Shown piece after piece: positions 1 through 12,209 of a DNA stretch of 64,000 nt. This stretch comes from Clytia hemisphaerica. Lineage: Eukaryota > Cnidaria > Hydrozoa > Leptothecata > Clytiidae. The notes beneath the pieces are model-generated. The model was not told the origin of the DNA and did not search any database. It was given only the letters and a program-made list of their open reading frames with translations. The stretch spans positions 1,944,590 to 2,008,589 of the forward strand of contig CACVBU010001205.1 in NCBI GenBank assembly GCA_902728285.1, given 5' to 3'. Made by a program: the position numbers and the translations under genes. Positions within the stretch are counted from its first letter, which is position 1. Every line of letters begins with the position of its first letter.

Positions 1-1559
1 AGCGAATCAGGTAGCTAAACGCGCTTTGAAGTTTTTGATTAACAGTACTGTTGACAACGAGTCACTAGCTCCTTTATCTTATGAACTTGTTGATTGTTGT
101 TTAGGCTCGACAACTATAATACTAAAGTTTTTGACCGTTTTAGAAGAAGAATGGAAAATGTCTTCTTCAGGAGCATTGAACTACGTAAAAGCTATTTCTG
201 ATTTAAAGGATTATAGAAAAGCATTTGGGATCAATGATAACAAATTGAGATGTTTCACAATCACCGAAGTCTACTTAAGAAGAGCTAAAGAGAACTTGAG
301 AAAGAAAAAACGACTCACAGCACCAAAAACTTTGATTTGGAAAATTTGATTGGTCGAGATAGTTGGGCGAGCCTTCAAGAAATGGAAAGAGTAATCCCGT
401 GTCACATCATGCACTACAGAGATATCATCAATGAATGCAAAGTCCAAGAGCCCCTACCAAACAAGCAGGACTTGACATTTTGTACTCGTTTCATCACTAC
501 GTTTTTGTTCCTGAGAGTGCAGTGCAGCCGACCTATGACATTTCAGTATTTAACCTTGCAAATGATCGAAAAAGCCAAGAAAACAGACGGGTTTGTTGAT
601 CAAAGAGAATTCAAGACTGCGGGTAAACACCTTTTTGACACCCTCATCTTAACCGAGGACGTATTCACCGTACTCGACACGTATATAGACTTCGTACGAC
701 CCCTAATGAGTCCAACTTGTGATTATCTGCTAGTATCTACGACAGGACACAATACAAATCTTTAACTACTGCCATGACTCTCCTTGTACATAAAGCTATA
801 GGAAAGTACATTCATCCGACTAGATATCGACAGATCGTTGAGACTGCAAGTGCAGATAGATTATCGAAACCAGAACAAGAAATCATTTCTGAAGACCAAA
901 AACACAGTTCGGATGTTGCGAAGGTAGACTACAAAAAGAAGCAATCGAGAATAGTGGCAACACAAGGACAAAAGTGCATGGAGAAAATGCTAGGAGCAGC
1001 ACGAACAGATCATCAAGAGTAAATTTCTGAGGTAATTAGAGATTTAACATCAATATCGAAATCTTCCTCCCCTACTAATAGTAGTGCTACCCCTTTCATT
1101 GTTGAAACGGACGAAGAAAACTTTGAATCCAACAACTTAGATGCCCAATGTAGAGAGGTAAACAGTATTATGCAGCGTGTACAAAATATGTGTTCTTCAG
1201 TTGGTAATTCAAACGCCAGTCCTGATAATTCTACTGACGTTCAAATGGAAATTATTAGCTCAGTTAAAGCGCATCGACACCTGTTCGCTCTCAAATACGA
1301 CCCATGTATGACAAGACAAAGATTAACAATAGTGTCTCTGTCAGAAGGGAGATCGCCTCGAAGGAGGCTGGTAACAAGAAAGTTAAGTTCTCGCCAATGG
1401 AAGATAATATGCTTTTAAAAGGTATCAAAGGCATGGTGACAAGAACTGGGCTGCCATTATTCGAGATAAGGCTTTTGATCTCCACCAATCAAGAACCTGT
1501 GATTCGTTGAGGGTACGTACTGATTCTGCTGCTTTTAAAAAACTCCTCAAAAAAAGAAT
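1..1559 (+). pseudogene. Tyrosine recombinase-Myb protein (Crypton-like), decayed
   Basis: Four open pieces in shifting frames (26-349, 337-765, 774-1022, and 1023-1559) read as one protein. The piece at 774-1022 carries IHPTRYR (an HxxR pair) and, 27 residues after that Arg, KHSSDVAKVDY, where His and Tyr are 9 apart. That His-to-Tyr spacing is the one seen in the lambda Int/tyrosine recombinase family. After an acidic Ser-rich linker, a second piece holds a Myb/SANT-like segment starting at KFSPMEDNMLL and continuing in another frame with HGDKNWAAIIRDKAF. A recombinase plus Myb layout suggests a Crypton-like mobile element gene. Breaks seen: frame changes near 340, 760, 1300-1330 and 1430, and an in-frame TAA at 1020-1022. 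The gene starts upstream of the window. The recombinase reading rests on motif spacing, so a related domesticated protein is possible. Confidence 0.6.
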
Positions 1560-2275
1560 TATTTTTTAATTTTTGTTTTAATTTATGAATTTTTATGGTT
1601 GCTTCAATATTGTATTGTATAATAGCGTTCTTTGTAGTACGTAAAACATTGTAAAAAATATTTTGAAGTCAAAATCTTATTAAATTTTCAAACATTAGGA
1701 ATCAATGCTGTGTTAAATTCATTTCTGCACTTTTTTTTAAGAAAACTTAATAAAAATGGAATACAGTTCTACGTCGTCCAGTGAATCTAACTCGACTTTG
1801 TGTAAAAAATTAAATAGAGGTGACAAACGGAAAAGAAAATTTAGAAGAGCAACTTTGAAAAGGGATCCACGAGAGGGGATGTGTCTTTTATCGAGTGACG
1901 GCAAATCTTCAACAGAAAAAAAGATGGACACAATTGATTTTTAAGCATTATAACGTGTATTTTTTATGAAATATAAACAAATATAAACAACTCCGTGATG
2001 CTTAAAAGTTAATCTAAGTTGATTAATTCTTCTCAATCGCGAAATTAAATTCCGTGAAACTTTTAAAATCGGCTCATTCGCGAAATTAAATTCCGCGAAA
2101 TTTGCCATTTTGAAACTCTGATTCGCGAAATTAAATTTCGCGAAAATTTCTTCTCGCGAAAATTTCTTCCCTTAAGGTAGAACTAATTCAAATTGACCGA
2201 AAAAGTCCAGAAGCGAAAGTGCCTCTCGTTACTCGTTGTTACTTTTTCGGCCTATTTGACTTAGTTCGAGAAAAA
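1560..2275. other. AT-rich spacer with GCGAAATT-type repeats
   Basis: No recognisable gene. A 62-codon ORF at 1756-1944 (plus strand, basic, Ser- and Lys-rich) is open but matches nothing I know and may be chance. Between about 2037 and 2170 the motif CGCGAAATTAAATTCCGCGAAA recurs three to four times. Each copy is nearly self-complementary (CGCGAAATT / AATTTCGCG), so this stretch can form several small hairpins. Confidence 0.4.
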
Positions 2276-2361
2276 GTGTAACAACAGGTAACAACTGGTA
2301 ATAACGGGTAACAACGGGTAATAACGGGTAACAACGGGTAATAACGGGTAACAACGGGTAA
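2276..2361. repeat. 20-bp minisatellite (GGTAACAACGGGTAATAACG)n
   Basis: About four tandem copies of a 20-bp unit made of two alternating 10-mers, GGTAACAACG and GGTAATAACG. It lies on the 3' side of the minus-strand LINE fragment at 2492-2975, where such LINEs often end in a simple repeat. A related scrap (GTAATAACGGGGAACAACGAGG) recurs near 3058-3080. Confidence 0.85.
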
Positions 2362-2491
2362 TTTTTTATTTTTTTTTATTTTCCGATTTATTTAATGTTG
2401 GTCTGACATAGTTATAATAAAATACTAATTAATACCAACTGTAGAGAATACGCAATACTATAATAAAGAATATATAAGATAAAAAAAAATT

Positions 2492-2975
2492 TTATATACA
2501 TATTTTACAAAGACAAACATTTGTAAGGTTCATTTCTTTCAGCGAGGATTTGAAAGAATCGATTGATGGTTTGAGCTTAATTTTTTCTGGGATTTGATTC
2601 CAGATCAGGCTTCCTCGGAATAAAAAGGATTGAGTTCCAAAACGTTGAGACTTAGCCTTAGGTATTGTCATCAAAACTTTGTTTCGGAAGTTAAATTTTA
2701 TTTCCTTCGTTATATAGATTTGTTGCATGAACTTTGGATTTAATTTATTTTCGGATTTGTAAACCTCACAAAGTAGAAAGCAAAGCTGAATTTCATGAAC
2801 CGTTTTACATTTGGCGTTTTGCAATAAAACCTCATAGTCATTTATGAAATCACAAAGTAATGTTCTCAATGCCCGTTTATGGACTTTGGTGATTTCTTCA
2901 TATGTAGTTTTATTACAAAACATCCAAATTATTGGTGCATAGTTAAATGATGTAAGCGTTAAATATCAACTTTTG
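2492..2975 (-). pseudogene. Non-LTR retrotransposon RT C-terminus (5'-truncated LINE)
   Basis: The reading frame (about 143 codons plus roughly 15 upstream, then a stop) matches the region after the catalytic core of CR1/Jockey-type LINE reverse transcriptases. It has a Y-P-L/I-x-W-M-like start (NYAPIIWMF), the KVHKRALRTL helix, the FRGSLIWNQIPEKIK segment and a terminal CLCKICI cysteine motif. The catalytic fingers and palm are absent, so this is a dead 5'-truncated copy. A minisatellite follows on its 3' side. The family name within the LINEs cannot be fixed by eye. Confidence 0.75.
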
Positions 2976-3161
2976 TTGATCAAAATTTAGATAATTGCGA
3001 ATTCTGTTCAGACTCCAGACTCTCGACCTAGCTTTAGAGCAAAGATCATTGATATAACGTAATAACGGGGAACAACGAGGAACAACTGTAGAAATTGACA
3101 AAGCCTATCGTTAAAGTCAGTTGGGAAAAGGGAAAACAGAATTAAGCGAACACTGAATTTT

Positions 3162-6100
3162 TCAATTAGTATTTTCTTCGTCAGAGGATGATATAAGCAG
3201 AGCCTCTTCATATGGTACGCTAACTTTAGCACCGAAAAATTTCGCGTTTGGTGTTTCGCACTCAGAATCGGTGATTCGAATCGCGTTGGTGATTTTCAAT
3301 CTCTTTTTCTTTGGTTGCGTGAGTGCTTGTTCGAGGTCACTGCTATCAAAAGAACGGTGTTGGTCTAGTATTCCATTTTCTTGAAGACGACGCTTAAGTG
3401 GGCAATCTTTATCATTACGTTTGTCAGTTGATGTGGTTTTTGACGACCCTTCGGCACTCTGACGTCTGAGCCATTCAGTGTAAAAGCTGTCGATTCCATC
3501 CCAATTGTTGGCTTTTCTGATATTGTAGCTAAAAGTGAAAAGGGTAAAGTCTTTTAGAATGTTTATTGATTTTCTAGGTATTTACCAGGGCCATAGCAGA
3601 ATCCCGGAATACGGGCTGTCCGTTTTTATCTATTAAATGTAATTAGCAATTTTGTCAAACACGGTGACTCGATTTTGTATTGTGGAAAAAAAATCCTGAG
3701 ATTAATTGAAGCCATCTTACCGTGTTAAATCTTGACAATTTATTGGAATTTTTTTCCACTCCTCAGGCAACTTTTGAAGTTGATATAGTGCTTCATCAAT
3801 GCGATCTGGATGTGTGGTGAAAAGTGGATGTTTCTTTTCCCATCTCTGAGGGTCGTTTTCATCAGCTCCCAAGAAATACAAATCAATCTCGTGTTCTGTG
3901 AAGGTCAACTCAGCTTCAGACGTTGTTTCTGATGAAGTTGATTCGCCGGCACTCTCACTTTCGAAGTCGGAATCTGCCAGTAATTGATCGACTAAACCAT
4001 CATAATCGTTGAAGACGGTGCCTGTGCGAAGTTCCTCTCGCTTTAGTCTAAATAGCTCTTCGTTCGTGCACGGTTCGAAAAGAGGCATTTCTTTCAGGAC
4101 TTCGCCACAGTAATGGAATACTTCCATACAGTTATTTCTCAGCCAGGCTAGAAAAAATAAAGGAAAATGCATTTTAGAATTAAACGAACGATTATGTAAA
4201 GCTGAAGTCACCGTTGCACTAGACCTATCGAACTGTGCAATATTCAGAACTAATCTATTACAAACCAAAAAGTTCCGATTGCATAATTCAAAACGATTCA
4301 AACATATTAGAAATATTTTTGAGTCAAATTTTACTTACTGGCAACACTGTAATCCTTCACTGGGAGTGGTTTTGTTTTAAAACAACGGAGACGATTATAC
4401 ATTGCATCGTGATCTTTGTTGCGTCTAACGTTGTGATCGTTTTCATCTTCAGAAGAAGAACTGGATGATGACAATGATGAATCGGAATTCGGGTTGTTCG
4501 TATTCGTACCAAATTTTGGCCTCTTGTTTGTTGTGATGTAAAAGCCTGACTTATACTTCACTTTTCTTGCATCCTTGTGCTTCTGTGATAGCATCACAAG
4601 TCCACCTTAATTGACAAATAATACAAGGTTAACGGATAGCAAAACCTTGATAAACACCCTCGTTTTGCCATGAAAAGTCAATAGTTCAATAAATGAATAT
4701 AGTCAACGAAAAATATATTAATTTGATTGATACCTTGTAAAACTCTCTTGGCGTCTTCACAGCTTAGCGAGTTGGATGTCCACTCATCCATGAACACTAC
4801 TTCTGTTGAATCTTTTATCATGTGGCCAGCGAATCGGCCTTCTTGCGTGACACCTGCAATGTGTTCAGTTGAAATCAGCCCTAGAAGGTAACGAGTACAT
4901 CATATGTAATAAATTCTACCACGTATTGTGAAAAATGATTTTACGACATTCGAGAAAACATCTTTAGTTCATGCATTAAAAGGGAGATTTGGTGTTTCTT
5001 ACCTTGTAGTGTGTAGAACCAGGTGGTTTTTCCTGAATTTGATTTTCCGTGTAGCAACAGTTTTCGTTCTTTGATAGGGAAGATCTTATGTAACAACAAT
5101 TGATAGAATTTTTGAAGAAAGTGCACTCTCGTCTTCTGCTTGCGAAAACTATTAAATATACCTGAAAAGTCAAGAGATTTGGTTAGAAAAATGACATTCA
5201 ATTCATGTAATAAAAATGTTATCTTTTGAAAGACATTTTCACTTGAGATCGCTTTAGCAAAGAAAACATGTCGAACCTAGCTTGAAAAAAAGGTTACCTT
5301 GGATAAACTGAATTGGATAGGGGCAACGGTCAGCCTTATACTCGTATCGAATAAATGTTCTCGGTGTGTGATCTGGTGCAAATCTCTTTATTTTTACAAA
5401 ACGCTTTTCTGTTATCAAAAAACATGTACCAGGTGGCAAAACTTCAATCACGTTGAACAGTCGTGTCATCCGTGTTATCAGTCCGCAATCTGTATCAAAC
5501 AGCAATTCCGTAACTCTATCAATATGTGGAGTCACCAGCTCGGCAATCTTTGTAATTTTCAGACTCATCTCATCAGATACTTTTTGATTTTCGTACACAT
5601 CACGTAGGTAAACTTAAATTCCTTGGGCTTTTTGTAAACCATACCTTCACATATAGCGTATCCCTTTTTCTTCATATGCCTATCGATTTCTGCAATGGCT
5701 TGACAAATCTTGTTCTGTGGCTTAGGTTTTGATGGTACAGCGGCTAAAATTTAGTAATTAAAAGCTTTGAGTTATACGTAACACATAACGTTGTTTCGAA
5801 GTCCATCGAACGTTTTTAGGACATTAAGAAAAGATTTAGCACTAAATATGATCTAATTCTAGGGTCCTGAAAATAGTATTTTTCAGCATTTTATTCTTAA
5901 ATTATGTTATAAATATATATGTTATAAATGAATATGTTTAAAATATATGTTAAATTCAAAATAAACATACCTCTATCAGAAGAATCGCCAACTATAGTGA
6001 TGGAAAGACGTGTAAATTTGATGTCGTCCATTCCTTTTAACAGCTTCATCTTCATGTCTAAGGGTATCGTTGGCCGAATGGTTAGGGATGCTGGTACTTT

Positions 6101-7385
6101 GTCTTCTCCGACAACGTTCACGTCCACCGGTAGAGAGGACTAAAATATGAAACAAACATTATAAAAATCTTGAACTTTGAAAACTTAATTGTTTGGAATC
6201 AAAAACACAGTGAAATATAGAATTATAGGATTTATTCATAATCAATCAAGGTTTTAAGATAAATATTTCTTATTAAGGAGAGCCATGTTGTTTTAGAGTG
6301 ATGATAAGTTTGAAATTACGTACCTTATGACGCTTCATAGTTGCCTCAGAGAGCTTTAGATTGTAGAATTTGCATGCTTGCTCGATCATCTCTCTACGGT
6401 TGTAATCTTTCAATGTCTGAAAGAGCGCTGTGGAGTAATATTTGTTACTTCTGGTTTTGTCTGTAGAGTAAGAATTCAATTGAATACATTTTTTGAGAAT
6501 TTATTCACAACCCTACTTTGATAGAAGTATTTCAATGTTTTTTATAAGAGCAAATAAAGAACATTTTAAAAGCCTTGTAGACTCTAAAAAAAAACCAAAT
6601 GTTTAGAAAAATTGGTAAATATACTCAAAGAAATGTGAAAATACGAAAATTCTTAGGCTCAAAAATCAAAAAGTTAAGAACATTTGAATAAGGCTTCAAA
6701 AATATTTTGAATGTTCTTATAAAAAAAAGTTAAAGGAAATTTCTTTTAAAAAAATAATTGCAATCTGTTAATTGAAAGCAAAATATTTCAAACTACTGAG
6801 AAACGAGAAAATAAATCCATATTCTTACTTCTAGGAGTGATAGGCTTGCACGTTGTGACGTCTAGTCCAGCCTTCATGATTTTTTTCTTCAAAGCGAGCT
6901 CAATCTTCTCAACTTCGGTTTGAGCACAAACAACACCAATACATAAAGAAATTCCTATGAAAAACAATAAATTGTGTAATTCAGAAATCAATGTTTTACA
7001 TATGATATCTTATATCTAACTCAATTATAAGTATACTTGTTGAAAAATAGTTAAAGAAACACTCACCAGGAATCCAACATTCGTTTTTGTAATCATCTCC
7101 ACTATTTTCTGGATCCTCCCTGATAAGCTCTTTTTTCAGTACGGTAGACTCCATTGCACAAAGACAACTAAAATACATCACGATATCCTCGAATTCATTT
7201 ATTTTGGCTTCGATTTCTTCTTTCTTTCTGATGATGTTGAAACCAGCCTCGGGTAAGTCCTCTTTATTGACATCCCAAACACAAAACAAAGAGATGATAT
7301 CGCAGTATTCGATAATAGGAGTAATAACAAAATTTGATAGAGCATCTTTTAATGTCTTACTTCTTATGGTTCTTTGGATGTTCAT
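3162..7385 (-). CDS. Spliced gene for an SF3-type helicase-like protein (about 853 aa)
   Basis: Exons read by eye: 7385-7067, 6954-6829, 6460-6324, 6139-5971, 5743-5298, 5161-5003, 4880-4734, 4605-4339, 4147-3721, 3528-3162. All internal borders have GT/AG and phases agree. Exon lengths sum to 854 codons once a 2-base surplus in exon 5 is discounted. Near residue 437 is GKSNSGKTTW (Walker A). Near 480 is VVFMDEW (Walker B). Near 522 is FYITTNKRP, fitting SF3 motif C, which ends in Asn; QKHKDARK lies between them, as motif B' does in papillomavirus E1 and parvovirus NS1 helicases. Downstream come a Ser-run, an acidic region and a C-terminal PKKKRLK that could be a nuclear signal. The role is inferred as an ATP-driven DNA helicase or replication protein, perhaps from a mobile element. 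Near 5597 an extra GT in a GTGT run shifts the frame, so this copy may be inactive, or it is a sequence error. I know no named family. Confidence 0.7.
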
Positions 7386-8545
7386 TTTTCACAAATATTA
7401 ACAGCAAACCTCTCGATCTCTCTCTTTACGCGAAGAGAACACTATTTGATCATATGCCTTATTGGAACTAATTTTCGCGGACGAAAAAAATATCCGAAAA
7501 GTTGCATTTCGCGGCTTTGCCTTTTTTGGACAAATTTCCTTCATTTTCGTAGGGATTTTTCAAATTTTTCGATAAAATTGGAGAAAAAATTGTATTTCTC
7601 AAAATTTTTCGCGGGCTCAAATTTTCGATCTTTACTATGATTTTGTCGTAGATATTTTTTCTATGGCCTGATTTTCGGTTCAGTTGTTGTTAAACTTTTT
7701 CTTTTTGAAAGGTAGGTTTTGGCCTTTATCAACAGCTCTGTATTGCTTTCTTTATGTTGTTTAGATTTAGATTTATTTCACATAAGATAAGTCTGGTTGT
7801 TGGTCTAGATTCGTGAACAAAGAGGTACTCTTAAGGGCCTAATAAATTAACACATGGTCCTAATTGGACCTTTGGATAAATAACCCCTCGTTTCTTTAAA
7901 CATTTTGGCAAATAGCCCTCAATAACCGTCATTTGTTTATTACGCACCAAAGAGTAAATCATAAGTACTGATAAGTAAACTGTCAGATAGTAGTTTCATT
8001 CTATGATAACTCGTAATAAGTTTTATCTGAATTCGATGTTGTTCCCTCGGAGATAAAAGGGAGTCGTAGTTGACGAAGCACATGTAAAATGCTTTAAATG
8101 GTTTGTAGATTATTTTGATTTTTTTAGAAATGCTTTCCAATGTTTCTTTAATGAAATTAATGAACAACATTTCAGAACCACATTTTTTCTGTCTACTAAA
8201 ATTTTACAAACCTCCTGCCCTCTATAACTACTAATTTTCTATTTTTGAGTGTCTATTCGTGTATTATATGTCAACCAACCAATCGTTACGTGATTTCACT
8301 TAAAACATATTTAACAACCATAGGGGCAAGTCATCAAATGAAGCCAACATTGTTGAGCTGCAAAGTCTTTTGTCATCAGAAGCAAGGTTTATATAAATAA
8401 GAATTGAAATCTAACTTGTATTTCTCATCCGTGAGAGTAGCACCGAATTTTGCATTGAAGAAAAAGAATTCCTTGTTTTGTTTAACCTATTTGATAGTCA
8501 CTGGTTTATCCAATTTGTCATTAAACATGTCTTTCGAAGGACATA
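7386..8545. other. Upstream/intergenic region, no gene seen
   Basis: AT-rich. It begins with the 5' flank of the helicase-like gene; 7460-7640 repeats short TTTTTCGCGG-like words. ORFs at 7374-7640 and 7940-8170 show no recognisable domain. Confidence 0.5.
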
Positions 8546-8869
8546 ATGAACATAGCTGATATAACGGAAGAAAAGGATGCTGTTAACATTAGAGGTTTTC
8601 AATTTTGGTTGGGTGAAGAACGCAAAAATAAATCCGGAAAAACCATAACTGACGCAGTTTTACAGGATAAGACTGGTGACATAAAACTGTCGCTATGGGC
8701 AAGAGGTAACCTCCTGTCTTCCATTACCAATGGAACTCTTAACGTCATTAGTGCGTTGTCTACAAAAATCCACGACGTTCTCAAACTCGAAAGTAAATTA
8801 ACAACAGCTTTCCAAAAATCAACAGATTCAACGTTTGATTCTTTGCCAGAACAAGAAAACAGAAGATAA
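8546..8869 (+). CDS. Small OB-fold (RPA/SSB-like) protein, 107 aa
   Basis: Residues 12-90 look like a nucleic-acid-binding OB fold: an ITEEKDAVNIRGF strand, GEERKNKSGKT, then AVLQDKTGDIKLSLW, which matches the strand 2-3 signature of RPA2/hSSB-type OB folds, followed by a strand ending TTAFQKS. At 107 residues it is the size of a single OB domain. It ends about 150 bp before the LINE-like remnant on the same strand, so it could be a small LINE-borne ORF or a separate gene exon; the sequence does not decide. I saw no clear splice site on either side. A single-stranded DNA-binding role is inferred from the fold motif only. Confidence 0.45.
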   Translation: MNIADITEEKDAVNIRGFQFWLGEERKNKSGKTITDAVLQDKTGDIKLSLWARGNLLSSITNGTLNVISALSTKIHDVLKLESKLTTAFQKSTDSTFDSLPEQENRR

Positions 8870-9009
8870 GTCAACAACAAACCTGTGTTGCCCAACTATA
8901 AGCTGTGTTACCGCTAGGCAAGCTTTTCTCTGCGTTGCAAACAATTGTGAGAAGTCATTGAGAAAAGTTTACAAAATCTAATTAAAACTAATAGCTAGTC
9001 TTGCTCTTC

Positions 9010-11380
9010 TCAAAGAAACATTCAAAATCAAAAATTCAAAGTCAAAAAAAAAGAAATATTTCTTTGAAAGCAACCTTGTTTCTGAAGCACGGAAAGCACT
9101 TGTAGAGGCCAAACTAAAACATCAACGACGCCCTACAAGAAGAACATCAAAAATCCTCCCTGGTGCTCAAAAAGCTCTGGATGATGTCTACCTCACCTCA
9201 GAATCAATGTTTATTCAGGGTAAGATAAACTCCATTTCTAATCTTTATGTTAGCCATCAGCACTCGACCGCTTGGAAAACGATCAATGATCTAACAGGTC
9301 GAAAAGACCACCCGCCTATTCAGCTCAAAGGTGGCTCACCAGATAAAAGAAGAGAAAACTGGCTCAACCACTTTAAAACTTTACTTGGAAACCAACCTAT
9401 TTTAAATGCTAATGCGCTCCCTTTAACTTGTTAACAAATTTTTGATTAGCTTGACATATCAACTTCTCCTTTTACAATTGATGAACTTTCAAACTGTGTT
9501 AAACTGTTTTCAAATAATATATCTTCAGACATTGATAATATTCCAACACTGCTTTGGAAAGATCCCATCTTTATGGAAATGCTTCTTGATTTTTGTAATA
9601 ACACATTTGAGTTTCTAACTCCCCCTTCTGCTTGGTTAACTGGCGGTATCATTCCAGTTCCAAAAAGAGGTGATTTGACCTTAGCATCCAACTACAGAGG
9701 CATCACCTTATGCCTATCTCCGCCAAAATCTAAAATAAACTTTTTTTAAAACGTATCATTCTGATCCTCTTCTAAGGAAAAACCTCGGAAGGGAAGAAGT
9801 ACTCTTACACAGATATTAGCCATCAGGCGTATTTTGGAAGAAATGCGAAAACTTAACAAAAATGCTTTTATTTGCTCTGTGGACTTTAAAAAAGCATTTG
9901 ATTCCATATGTCGTGTAAAAATGTTTGAAATTCTTAATTGTGCAGCATTCCAGAAAAAATTATTTTAGCCATCAGGGCACTCTAAAACAAAGGTCATAAC
10001 AGCTGACCTCTGACACTCATGCTGGAGCTCTACAAGGTAACACCTCAGCTCCCTTTCTTTTTATCATTGTTTTAGATTATGTTTTAAGAATTTCTGTCGA
10101 CTTATCTAATGACAAGGGAATCAAAATCAAAGCTCCTCTGCGCCGGCGTGACCGCTGCCTTTTTCTGACGATCTTGCCTTATTTTCTGAGACTATTCAAA
10201 ATCTTGAAGATCTTGACTTACCTAAAACCGTGGTCTGCAAAATAGCTATTTTTTGCGGAAATTGAAAAATTGGTGTCTTCATTCTTCTTCATAATTTCGA
10301 TCAATTATTGATTCTGATTCATTCAGTTTCAATTATGAATAAAATTTAAATTTTTACTTTTTCATATAAAAGAAGAAAGAAGAACATATCCATAGATTGA
10401 ATGATAAACCATAATTTCGATTAAATACAAAGGCATCATTCAAACAAAGAAACTTTGAGTGACCTGCAAAGAAAAGTCTCCTGCTCCTTTGTTTTGTTGA
10501 AAAAATAAAGTGGACTTCGAGAAATTTCGATAGAAAATATTTTCAAGACCGTCCAGATTGCTCGCACACACAAAATTAAAATCGAATAAAAACATTCGAA
10601 AAAGAGTCACGCTCGTGTGTTCGATGATAAACATTCGAATCTTAAAAAGCTAGTTCACGAGGCGAAAAAAGAAACAAATTGAAACAAGGTTATATTTAAC
10701 TCGCACGTGGATACAAATTTTCGAAAAATCACATCCTTACGCAACTCGAGCACTTGAAACTTCGGCTAGTCAAGTCGGTCTTTATTGCAATGCTGGAAAA
10801 ACTGAACTTATCAGCTCCTCAGGAAATGTTCTCTCTCTAACTTTTTAAGAATGGTGTCAATATCAAACTTGTGAATGATTTCAAATATCTTGGCTCTCAT
10901 ATTAACAGCTCTGAAAACGATTTTAAAATTAGGAAAGGTCTCGCTTGGAAAGCTTGTAATAAGTTAAACAAGATATGTCACTCTAATTTGTCTAACACTC
11001 TCAAACTTCAAACTTTTAAAAGTCTTGTCGAGCCCATTCTTCTATATGACTGGGACACTTGGACCATGACAAAAACCATGCTAAAAAGCCTTGATGGCTG
11101 TTATGCAAACCTTTTGAAGAGTCCAAAATCTTGATTGGCGCAACCACCAAACACTTCAAGAGATCTATCATGGACTCCCAAGAATTTTCTCTGTTTTGAC
11201 CAGCAGGAGGCTCTCTTTTTCAGGTAACTGTTTCCGTGCGAAAAACGAAATGGTGTCAGAAGTTTTACTTTGGTGTCCTGCGGGCCCTAGGTGCTCGAGA
11301 AAGCGCACATTTCCTGATATTTTGAAACGGGAACTGCAATGGCTGATCGAGAGCTGTGGAGGGAGGGTTATTGTTTATTT
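9010..11380 (+). pseudogene. LINE reverse transcriptase remnant (RTE/Jockey-like)
   Basis: Read across shifting frames this is one LINE ORF2. It starts with a pre-RT region (AWKTINDLTGRK, about 9270), then TGGIIPVPKRGDL...NYRGITL (about 9640-9710), motif A SVDFKKAFDS (about 9880), motif B GALQGNTSAPFLF (about 10025), catalytic FSDDLALFSET (about 10160), NDFKYLGSHI (about 10870) and the C-terminal region RRLSFSGNCFRA (about 11200). There are many frameshifts and stops, so it is inert. A block of about 510 bp between motif C and the GLYCNAGKTEL segment breaks the order and looks like a later insertion. The catalytic DD pair is still readable. No endonuclease domain was recognised upstream. Confidence 0.75.
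10222..10738. mobile_element. Insertion of about 510 bp inside the LINE
   Basis: LINE coding similarity stops just after the catalytic region (near 10220) and resumes near 10740 at the next expected segment, so the block between is foreign. A CTTAC word occurs at both edges (about 10216 and 10727) and could be a target duplication. I see no clear terminal inverted repeats. Repeated TTTCGA words inside are the only internal pattern noted. Confidence 0.4.
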
Positions 11381-11389
11381 CCGAGCTAG

Positions 11390-12205
11390 GTCAAGGATGA
11401 CGATGATGATTCACTGCAAAGTTACAAATACTACAATTAGATCATTGGTACCTAAATATTTTCCAAACTGTACGTTAAAATCAATTTACACCATTAAACC
11501 TAGAAAGATTGACCCCCTTGCTCACAACTACTGAACCGTGATTCAATTGATCAAATAATTGCTACAATCACCCTCGAAATATATTGAGATTTTTGTGTAT
11601 TTTAGCGTTTTTCAGAATTTAAAGTTCGGCGAGAATTGCTATTTTAGCACTTCCACTTTCTTCAATTGAATATTTCGATTTTAGAGGGGTTTGGTGGCTT
11701 CAAGGCTATATTCCAAGCCTCATTCGAGCAAATTTGAGCTTTTAAATCATCAGATCCTAAGGTCCTAAGTCTTAAGTCTCATGTTAAAACTCAGAGTTAA
11801 AACTCTACTTTCAACTGTAGTTTAAGGCACTTAAAAATCAATTGTGGTGTTCAAAAATTACACCGGGAACTCCCTTTTGTCTCAAATATTTACTGGATCA
11901 TTGTAGAAATCGATTCACAAAACAATGTTTAAACAAAAATACAAATTTGTATTTTTCAAGTTTTCATGTCCAAAATGCAATTGCGCCTGTTTTTGTTGTA
12001 AAAAACGGCTTTAAAGGGTCGAGCCTTTTATTCACTTCATTTTTAACGTATGTTACTAATGTTTTTCTAAATCTCCATATTTGTGACATTTTGTCTTTGT
12101 CTATTTGTGGAGGTCTTAAGATCTTATCTATTGTCTATTTATGATGGGCTCATAAAATAATAGTGCATACTGGTTTTTACGTGACAGCAATTTCGCTTTC
12201 TTTAG
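11390..12205. other. No gene recognised
   Basis: AT-rich sequence. Near 11755-11815 there is a run of short repeats on the word CTTAAGT/AACTCT. ORF 11842-12144 (plus) has no domain I recognise. Confidence 0.4.
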
Positions 12206-12209
12206 GCCT

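Noticed and set aside
5299-5607. Plus-strand 102-aa ORF
   Set aside because: Antisense shadow of helicase exon 5.
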